A stretch of 64,000 bases of DNA from Anastrepha obliqua (Eukaryota; Arthropoda; Insecta; Diptera; Tephritidae). The stretch covers positions 54,687,601 to 54,751,600 of the forward strand of contig NC_072894.1 in the NCBI RefSeq assembly GCF_027943255.1. Reading direction: 5' to 3'. The notes under the pieces were generated by a model. That model was given only the letters and a program-made list of their open reading frames with translations. It had not been told where the DNA came from and did not search any database. The translations under genes were made by a program, and so were the position numbers. Shown piece after piece: positions 55,221 through 64,000 of the stretch (position 1 is the stretch's first letter; each line of letters begins with the position of its first letter).

Positions 55221-56295
55221 CCCAGCAAGAATAGTGGCGGTCACGTCACCCTTCACGTAACCGCCACGCATGGCCGTTAAACGGTCACTAACCACACCTC
55301 TTTACAATCACGTTGTTAAAAGCATTGGGAAAATCGTGCCAAAAACTTTGTGTACGTGTGATTTTCTATCCCTTTCATACATATGGATTCGTTTGCCAGT
55401 GCCAGTTTCATATAAACGTAGCGACGAACAAAATAGCTTTTAGGCCAGCGGCGACAGCACAGCGCGATAGCCCAGCGGCTAGCAATGTGGGCTTCCGATC
55501 CGAAATCCGTGACCGAAACTCTAACACAATCGACTTTTTTTTTATGCTCCGTCACCTTTGGAAAATGTGTAAGCAGTAAGCAAACTTCATTCATATATTT
55601 TTTCTCATTTTTGCATCAATAGAAAACAAAACAAAAAAACGGCAAGTGGCTGTCAAAGCAATAAGTCAAAAGATATCTTTTCTCTCTTTTTGATATCAAA
55701 GTAGGCCGAGAATCAAATTGTCAAGCTTTGGCAAATGTGTAAGCAGTAAGCAAACTTCATTCATATATTTTTCCTCATTTTTGAATCAGTCAAAGTAAAC
55801 AAACGCCGTAGCCGAGTGGGTTGGTGCGTGACTACTATTCAGAATTCACAGAGAAAACGTCAGTTCGAATCTCGGTGAAAGCAAAATTAATAAAAACATT
55901 TTTCTAATAGCGGTCGCCCATCAGCAGGCAATGGCAAAACACCGAGTGTATTTCTACCATAAAAAAAATCTCCTCATAAACGTATCATAAAACAAAATGA
56001 AATAAATGTATAAAAAAAAAATTTTTTTTGTGATTCGAACCAAGGATTTTGGATCGGAAGCCTACATTGCTAGCCGCTGGGCTATCCCGCTGCGCTGTCG
56101 ACGCTGGCCTAAAAGTTATTTTGTTCGTCGCTACGTTTATATAAACTGGCACTGGAACGAATCCATATGTATGAAAGGGATAGAAAATCACACGTACACA
56201 AAGTTTTTGGCACGATTTTCCCAACGCTCTTAACAACGTGATTGTAAAGAGGTGTGGTTAGTGACCGTTTAACGGTCACGCGTGCCGGTCACGTG
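55221..56295. mobile_element. Foldback element with tRNA-like sequences in its arms
   Basis: Long inverted arms: about 55295-55530 and 56035-56250 are reverse complements (for example ACACAAAGTTTTTGGCACGA in the right arm). The outer parts share GTTAAACGGTCACTAACCAC. Each arm has TAGCCCAGCGG, an exact A box. The right arm keeps the B box GGTTCGAATCA followed by a T run, whereas the left arm's B box is degraded. Compared with other composite copies, it replaces 20 bp of target sequence. Confidence 0.75.
55804..55978 (+). repeat. tRNA-derived SINE between the foldback arms
   Basis: CGCCGTAGCCGAGTGGGTTGG with A box TAGCCGAGTGG, a diverged B box in CAGTTCGAATCTCGG, then the SINE body TAGCGGTCGCCCATCAGC. 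It is truncated at about 55978. Confidence 0.82.
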
Positions 56296-59200
56296 AAAGC
56301 CAAACGCGCATACACGCATATGTATATAAATATATACAAACCTTCAACGAACGCAAAATGTATGCATACAAAAAACAACAACTGCGACCGTCTTCTTGTC
56401 CGTCAATGAAAAGATGGGATATGTATACCCTATGAGCAAAAAGAACCGGGAAGGTGATGTTGACTGTTTCCTTCGATTGCCAAGGCATAGTCCACCATGA
56501 GTACCTTCCATCGGGCCAGACAGTCAATAAAGAATATTATTTATCCGTTTTGAAGCCTTAGAGAGATGCTGTGTGTTGCAAACGGTCGGAAATGTGAGCA
56601 AACAATTCTCAGATTTTGCATGATGATAACGCGCCATCGCACTGATCAAAGAGAATACAAATCGGCCTGCCGGGGTTGTTTGGAGGACTGGGTTAAACGT
56701 TGGCACATGTGTGTTGCTTCAGACGGGTCATATTTTGAAGGAGATAATATAAATTTGCCTTAAATTTAACTCTGTTTTGTTTAATTTAAACATTCCCGGT
56801 ACTTTCTGATCATAAGGTACATATATGCGGCTTTGCGGACAGCAATGTGTGATTCGCTGGAAGTCGCATTAACTCGCGACTGTCGCACAGTTAGAAGACA
56901 TATTTACATACATATAAGGGTGCATACATACATACGGAGCCGCGGCCACTCGACATGACAAAAATTTAAGATTTATCAAATATTGGCAAATAATTCCACG
57001 CGAAATATTCCAATATTGACTATTTTCAAATGGTCGCGAAAATTGGCATATGGGCGGCTCGTTTTATGAATGAAATTGAAATATGAGCTCGAACTTATGA
57101 ATGAACTTTTTGTTTTTGTTCTAAATTGTTCAGCGCCGTCGCTGATAGAGTCATGGCCGCTGCGAGTGCGTCTACGAATGTATTTTGTTTTTGTAGTCGC
57201 TAGGCTTAGATTTTAGCTTTGGGCGACATGCGCATGTGAGGTATGTGTTTTTGTTGTGTTCTAATAAAAAAATTTCTTTAAAATACTGTTTTTTTTGTAT
57301 TTCATAAATGGAAATTTCTTTTCGGTATAAAATAGTTCATACTGGATATGACCTGATTTTTATATTGTATAAATCAATCAAAACAGAAAATATGCACATA
57401 TGTCTTTAATCTCTTTCATCAAATCCAAATTATATTGATGAGAAAATATCATTCTAATATCCGTCCAGAAAGCCAAACGCGCATACACAACATTCAACTA
57501 ACGCAGAATATGTGCCTATAAGTGATTGCCTAAGTGATGTGCCTAAGAGTGATTTAGAAAATTTCACTATAAATTTTAGTTTAGAGCAATCGTGAAAAAC
57601 GTGTCATGTATGCAGAACATCGTCCCATATTTGACTCAGGTTCAAGTCCTGTACACAGTTTTTTGTTCGATATTTTTATTTAATTTTTTATATTTGGTTT
57701 AATTAGAATTGATTTAAAATAGTGCATTCAGGTTTTTCTAATACCTGTTATTTAGAAATTTATTTTCTATATAACATTATTCATACTTCTTTTGAATTAA
57801 TTTATATGTAAAACAGCCATAAAGGCAATCATATGAATATGCATTCCTATATTTAATCTCTTCAGTCAAATCTGAACTACTTACATACACATATTGATGA
57901 GAAAATATTCTAATATCCATGGATGCATCCAGAAAGCCAAACGCGCATACACGCATATGTATACAAATATATACAAACCTTCAACGAACGCAAAATGTAT
58001 GCATATAAAAAACAACAACTGCGACCGTCTTCTTGTCCGTCAGTGAAAAGATGGGAAAAAGGTGATGTTGACTGTTTCCTTCGATTGCCAAGGCATAGTC
58101 CACTATGAGTACCTTCCATCGGGCCAGACAGTCAATAGAGAATATTATTTATCCGTTTTGAAACCTTAGAGAGATGCTGTGTGTTGCAAATCGCCGGAAA
58201 TGTGAGCAAACAATTCTCAGATTTTGCATGATGATAACGCGCCATCGCACTGATCAAAGAGAATACAAATCGGCCTGCCGGGGGTGTTTGGAGGACTGGA
58301 TTAAACGTTGGCACATGTGTGTTGCTTCAGACGGGTCATATTTTGAAGGAGATAATATAAATTTGCCTTAAATTTAACTCTGTTTTGTTTAATTTAAACA
58401 TTCCCGGTACTTTCTGATCATAAGATACATATATGCGGCTTTGCGGACAGCAATGTGTGATTCGCTGGAAGTCGCATTAACTCGCGACTGTCGAACAGTT
58501 ATAAGACATATTTACATACATATAAGGGTGCATACATACATACGGAGCCGCGGCCACTCGACATGACAAAAATTTAAGATTTATCAACTATTGGCAAATA
58601 ATTCCACAGAAAATATTCCAATATTGACTATTTTCGAATGGTCGCGAAAACTGGCATATGGGCGGCTCGTTCGTTTTATGAATGAAATTGTAATATGAGC
58701 TCGAACTTATGAATGAACTTTTTGTTTTTGTTCTAAATTGTTCAGCGCCGTCGCTGATGGAGTCATGGCCGCTGCGAGTGCGTCTACGAATGTATTTTGT
58801 TTTTGTAGTCGCTAGGCTTAGATTTTAGCTTCGGGCGACATGCGCATGTGAGGTATGTGTTTTTGTTGTGTTCTAGAACATTTTAGAATGTGTGGTGGCA
58901 AAGCGGCCATCGCGTTGCGCTTGCTGTTGCATTTGCGTCTATCAAAGTATTGTGCTTTTGTAAGTACAATATTAGGAATATCGACTGGTGGAAGACAAAA
59001 GTACATGGAAGCAAAAAGGGAGCGCTTTGCTCGCGCATATACATATATATGCTTGAATGTATGAACGTGCATGGATGTAGTAACATATGAATACAATTAT
59101 TTTGTAGGAAGTTTAGAAGGCAAGTAGGTATATACATATGTATATATGTATGTATATATGCTAGGACATAATGTGGGTATATATACATACATACATAGAG

Positions 59201-60749
59201 CAGAATTGTTTTTGCACTTGTTAGGAAGAAACTCGTTCACTAGTACGTATGTGTATTTGATTTCTTGTAAGAATGTGATGTGCTGTGACATGTGTACATA
59301 TGTACATAAGTCAAGGTTATTTGGGCATACTTGCATATGTGATATGATGTTCTTGCGCTTGTGCATTATTGTTTTTCATATACAAATGTACATACATACA
59401 TATGTATGTAAATGCTGTCGAATACATAAACTATAAATTGACATACAATATAAAATAAGTGTTGATTTATCTTAAACCGTTCTTTTTTCTACATACATAT
59501 TATATACTTATGTATATTATCATATACCATCATTTATTTACATATAAAGTATACGTTCCTTTATGTACATATGTGTGTAATGAAAAACTTCATGAATTAC
59601 TTTCAGAACTTTATTAAAATTTATTCGCGTCGCGCGCATGCATAAAACCTTTTGTTCACAACGCAGGCTCAGAAATAAACGCTCTGCGTACTTATCCTCC
59701 CCACGTGACTCGCCATCAATTCTCGGTGCAAATTTTTTTTTTTTCGTTTTAAAATTTTTTTTTAATGTAATCGTAAAAAAATTTGTAATAAATTTTATGT
59801 ATCCGCTTATCATTTCAAAAGTAACAAAATGGTAAAAAAATAAGCAGTCGAAGAAATAAACGCACCGCCTATTTTTCCTCGCCACATGTTAGACTCGAGT
59901 TCAATTCCCGGCGCAAACTTTTTTTTATAAATTTTTTTTTTTAAATCGTTTTTTTTAATGTAATTGAAAAAAAAAATTATGTAATAAATTTTACGTATTC
60001 GCTTATTATTTCAAAAATACGAAAATAGTAAAAATTTAATTGGTTTAATGTCGAGGTGAGAAATGTGTTGTGTGTTGAAGTGAAAGATGTGTGGTGTTTC
60101 TAATTTTTGTGTGGGCAAAAGTCAGTGAGGTGTCTATAAACTCGGTGTGCTAAATGACCTTATTACAAATCTTTCAAATCTCAATTGTACTAAAAAAAGC
60201 TCACAGTAACATTTGCACCTTCTCATTGCATTAACATTCTCTGCTTTTATGTAGGATAGCTAACAGAGGCGTTTTATATTTCCAGCTATGCAATTTTGCT
60301 ATTAGCAAAATTAGTGAATATACTTTGTAAGCCACTCATTTATGATGATGAGCCACAGTTTGATGTCAAATGTACCAGCGAAACACTCTGAGTAGTTTCT
60401 CCATTGTAACAAAACATTCGCAGGCACAATTACACATGCACAGTTTGAGGTGAAATGTAGTAGCAAAAACACTGAGTAGCTGCTGTATGGTTTGTTGTTG
60501 CACTATTGCGCTGCGCAGATAATATTCAAATATTCAAAGTGGTGGTTTGTGTCTTCGTTTGAAAAATTTAAAATAAACACTTACCAACTAAATAAACCAT
60601 CAAAAACACAAACCAAAAGAGAAAAGGGCAACGCGTCACTTCCGTCAGCGTACACTTCCGTCAGCGTACACTTCCGGTGATTCACGATTTTATTACCCAT
60701 ATTTTTCATACCATGGGCCTTATATATCGTTTCTTAAGGAGTAAACTCC

Positions 60750-60935
60750 ACAAAAACGAATTTAAAAAAAAAAAATTAATAAAAAAGAGGTTGTCTGTAA
60801 ATTCGGTTTACTGAAGATAGTTTAACGTGATAACGTCATAAGAAAATACTGATTGAATGGTTTCATTTTTCAAAAGAAAATTTTAATTTTATTTGTTTGA
60901 TAGATATTTTGTATGGATATAGAGAATGAGTTAAC
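60750..60935 (+). other. Spacer between composite copy B and the satellite
   Basis: Begins with an A-rich tract after GGAGTAAACTCC. No gene is seen. Confidence 0.4.
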
Positions 60936-61570
60936 ATTAACATAACATAATATACTTTAACATAACATAACATAACATAACATAACATAACATAACATAA
61001 CATAACATAACATAACATAACATAACATAACATAACATAACATAACATAACATAACATAACATAACATAACATAACATAACATAACATAACATAACATAA
61101 CATAACATAACATAACATAACATAACATAACATAACATAACATAACATAACATAACATAACATAACATAACATAACATAACATAACATAACATAACATAA
61201 CATAACATAACATAACATAACATAACATAACATAACATAACATAACATAACATAACATAACATAACATAACATAACATAACATAACATAACATAACATAA
61301 CATAACATAACATAACATAACATAACATAACATAACATAACATAACATAACATAACATAACATAACATAACATAACATAACATAACATAACATAACATAA
61401 CATAATATAACATAACATAACATAACATAACATAACATAACATAACATAACATAACATAACATAACATAACATAACATAACATAACATAACATAACATAA
61501 CATAACATAACATAACATAACATAACATAACATAACATTACATAACCTAACATAACATAACATAACATAA
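60936..61570 (+). repeat. (CATAA)n pentanucleotide array, about 120 units
   Basis: About 630 bp of nearly perfect CATAA repeats. The only visible variants are near 61406 (TATAA) and 61536-61550 (CATTA, CCTAA), plus the irregular left edge. Long open frames through it on the minus strand are artefacts of the repeat, which has no stop in any of three frames. Confidence 0.97.
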
Positions 61571-61955
61571 CCCCGTATTAAAGCACTTATCAACAGCTTT
61601 CATTTGATACCCATATTGTACATACACAACCAAAGGTTACCCGGGTACACGTTTTGACCTATATTTGGAGACCCCAGTCACGGAGCGGCATGAAAAATAC
61701 TCTGGACTAAAGCATTCACTAACAGCTTCCATTTGATACCCATATTGTACATACACTTCCGAAGGTTACCCGGGTCCACGTTTTGACCTATATCTCGAGC
61801 CCTATTTCCAAAATAAAATATAACCCATGTTACTCGTGGATGATGTAGCTTTCGAATGGTCAAAGAATTTTTAAAATCGGTCCAGTAGTTTTTGAGCCTC
61901 TTCATTACAAACAAACAAAGTTTTCCTCTTTATAATATTATATTAGTATAGACAA
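61571..61955 (+). repeat. Fragment of the 37670-39670 dispersed repeat
   Basis: Starts CCCCGTATTAAAGCACTTAT, directly after the satellite, and ends TATAATATTATATTAGTATAGA. It matches the 3' part of the family, including TTTAAAATCGGTCCAGTAG. Confidence 0.82.
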
Positions 61956-62283
61956 CATATCTTATAAGGTATATGGTAAATATTACCATACATTTTTTCC
62001 TTCATATATAATAAAAAAATTAATAATAATAATATTAAAACAACAGGTATTATTAACAAACTTGGTTTTATTTTAAATTCTTCAAGTGAATCAAATTAAT
62101 AATAATCAATAAGAAGGCATATGCAAATACAAATACGTGAATTTATATATGTACATATGCGCATATACATACATATATACGCTCACTTAAGTAGGAGAGA
62201 GCAAGATGTCGAACGTTGCAGTTCGTTTGCTTTGTTTGCTTTGTCGTTCGTTCCGCGCTTTCGCTTGCAGTTCATTCAATGCC
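61956..62283 (+). other. Intronic spacer, nothing recognised
   Basis: AT-rich, with an ATACATACATATATAC run near 62165. Confidence 0.4.
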
Positions 62284-62394
62284 ATGAGCAAGGTAACGAC
62301 AAATGAGCAAGGTAATGGCAATAAGCAAGGTAACGACATATGAGCAAGGTAACACTAATGAGCAAGGTAACACTAATGAGCAAGGTAACGACAC
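62284..62394 (+). repeat. Minisatellite, six units of 18-19 bp
   Basis: The unit ATGAGCAAGGTAACGACA is repeated six times with small changes (CGACA or CACTA endings). Confidence 0.88.
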
Positions 62395-62429
62395 ATTTTT
62401 TCGTGCGTGCAGCCTGTTAAATCGAATTA

Positions 62430-63343
62430 TAAGACGTCATCACGTCAAAAACTGTGTACAGGACTTGAACCTGAGCCAAATATGGGACGATGTACCACAT
62501 ACACAAGACGTATTTCACGATTGCTCTAAACTACAATTAATAATGAAATTTTCTAAATCACTCATTTATTCGATTCGCAGTTTTCTATGCACATATTCTG
62601 CGTTAGTTGAAAGTTCGTATGCGTAATTATATGCATATGTATCTGTGTATGCGCGTTTGGCTTTCTGGACGGATATTAGAATGATATTTTCTCATCAATA
62701 TAATTTGGATTTGATGAAAGAGATTAAAGACATATGTACAGTTTTTCTGTTTTGATTGATTTATATAAAAATCAGGTCATATCCAGTATGAACTATTTTA
62801 TACCGAAAAGAAATTTCCATTTATGAAATACAAAAAAAAAAACAGTATTTTAAAGAAATTTTAATTAAAATAAACTCAAAAATTTTATTGTACCAAACTT
62901 TCCTGGTTTGAATTGTAAAAAAAAAATGTGCAAGAAAAAAAATATGACTTCAGGACTTGAACCTGAATTAAATACGTGCCAAGAAACAAAACGAATAATT
63001 CCCCCGACTTTAGCTTCTGCACCACAAATTAACTGCCGTGCGGGATTCTTAATCGCAAATTTATTCGCTTCGCTGTGGGCATGAAATAAGTCGATTTCCT
63101 TAGTAGTGTGCCGAAAAATCTTATGAACTTCCTCAGTAGTTTGGTAAACGCAGAAAATATTTGAATTCCTGTCCTAGCGTGGTAAGTAAATATAGAAACC
63201 CTCCACTCGCGTCACTCGCGTGGTAAATATCTGCAATTCCCACCTCGTGAGGAAAGTTGAATTTGAAATGACCTTAGTTTGAATCTACAAATTAGAACTC
63301 GAAAAAAGCTCATTTAACATTTGCTCCTTCTCATTGCATTATG
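62430..63343 (+). mobile_element. Composite TIR repeat, copy C1 (right part)
   Basis: Matches copy A from about 22180 to the right end. It contains M3 (about 62455, B box CAGGACTTGAACCTG on the plus strand) and M4 (about 62955). It stops at CTCATTGCATTA within the terminal repeat, seven bases before copy C2 begins. Confidence 0.78.
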
Positions 63344-63350
63344 CTACCAG

Positions 63351-64000
63351 AGAATGTTAATGCAATGAGAAGGAGCAAATGTTACTGTGAGCTTTTTTTA
63401 GTACAATTGAGATTTGAAAGATTTGTAATAAGGTAATTTAGCACACCGAGTTTATAGACACCTCACCGACTTTTGCCCACACAAAAATTAAAAACACCAC
63501 ACATCTTTCACCTCAACACACAACACATTTCTCACCTCGACATTAAACCAATTAAATTTTTACTATTTTCGTATTTTGGAAATAATAAGCGAACACGTAA
63601 AATTTATTACATAATTTTTTTTTCAATTACATTAAAAAAAAAACGATTTAAAAAAAAAAAAAATTTATAAAAACAGTTTGCGCCGGGAATTGAACTCGAG
63701 TCTAACATGTGGCGAGGAAAATTAGGCGGTGCGTTTATTTCTTCGACTGCTTATTTTTTTACCATTATGTTACTTTTGTAATGATAAGCGGATACATAAA
63801 ATTTATTACAAATTTTTTTACGATTACATTAAAAAAAAAAAATTTAAAAACGAAAAAAAAAAAAATTTGCACCGAGAATTGATGGCGAGTCACGTGGTGA
63901 ACAAAAGGTTTTGTGCATGCACGCGACGCGAATAAATTTTTATAAAGTTCTGAAAGTAATTCATGAAGTTTTTCATTACACACATATGTACATAAATGAA
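63351..64000 (+). mobile_element. Composite TIR repeat, copy C2 (left part, runs off the window)
   Basis: Begins AGAGAATGTTAATGCAATG and follows copy A from 17046, without the Helentron-like insertion. M1 (about 63685) and M2 (about 63875) are present. It lacks a stretch of about 50 bp after M2 that copies A and B have, around the AGGATAAGTACGCAGAGC sequence. Confidence 0.78.

Larger units (their letters stand above)
54090..60749 (-). mobile_element. Composite TIR repeat, copy B (inverted relative to A)
   Basis: In element sense the core runs from the left end at 60243 to the right end at 54090. TTTTAT lies next to both core ends. The outer flank 60244-60749 matches 16769-17045 plus a segment of about 230 bp missing in A. 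It includes two successive passages through the region 20967-22575 of copy A: B1 at about 57262-58880 and B2 at about 54600-57253. Modules M1 (about 59905), M2 (about 59727), M3 twice (about 57648 and 54975) and M4 (about 54490) are present. Mariner remnants lie at about 57990-58420 and 56440-56810. A foldback element sits at 55221-56295. Confidence 0.78.

Noticed and set aside
60863..61593. Three long minus-strand open frames of about 200-220 codons made of repeated MLCYV
   Set aside because: They are the three-frame translation of the (CATAA)n array, which lacks stop codons; not genes.
1..64000. CRISPR arrays, bacterial operons, riboswitches or prophage
   Set aside because: Exon-intron structure and insect transposons show a eukaryotic nuclear sequence. 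The short tandem repeats (62284-62394, LTR units) have no spacer structure.

Overview
This is an insect nuclear window, most likely from a tephritid fruit fly. It has short exons with GT-AG introns, AT-rich introns, and a dense mix of mariner (DD41D 'rosa'-like), Tc1, pogo, piggyBac, PIF/Harbinger, BEL/Pao, Gypsy, LINE, Helentron-like and tRNA-derived SINE sequence. The species call is an inference from the repeat repertoire; no marker gene was available to fix it.

Only one host gene is recognisable: a plus-strand SCYL2-like (SCY1-like, N-terminal pseudokinase) gene. Five coding exons are visible (about 1183-1545, 16175-16300, 16423-16521, 35810-35965, 47459-47579). All internal boundaries are phase 0 and the last visible donor is phase 1. 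The introns are about 14.6, 0.12, 19.3 and 11.5 kb, and the gene continues beyond the right edge. Almost everything else is transposon sequence inside these introns.

Intron 1 (1546-16174) holds a degenerate BEL/Pao element with a mariner inside its pol, a Gypsy-class element with three coding lesions, a 662-bp element with perfect 40-bp TIRs, and a mariner relic. Intron 3 (16522-35809) holds copy A of a large TIR-bounded composite repeat interrupted by a Helentron-like insertion, a deleted DD41D mariner, composite copy D, LINE debris, and a Russian-doll nest (maT-like element > mariner > nearly intact BEL/Pao). Intron 4 (35966-47458) holds a Tc1-like element, a tandem-repeat family, a LINE endonuclease piece, and a PIF/Harbinger element (MADF gene plus transposase) disrupted by a second deleted DD41D mariner.

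The last intron (47580-64000) holds a pogo/Tigger element and a mariner whose transposase start codon lies two bases from an inserted piggyBac. It also holds composite copy B (inverted relative to A and carrying a foldback element), a (CATAA)n array of about 630 bp, and composite copies C1 and C2.

The most unusual component is the composite repeat (copies A, B, C, D). Its ends are inverted repeats beginning CAGAGAATGTTAATGC. It carries four separate tRNA-like modules, all in the same orientation, each with a B box (two with good A boxes) and followed within a few bases by an oligo-T run. It also carries the remains of a mariner transposase. Multi-kb copies A and B are in inverted orientation on either side of exons 4 and 5.
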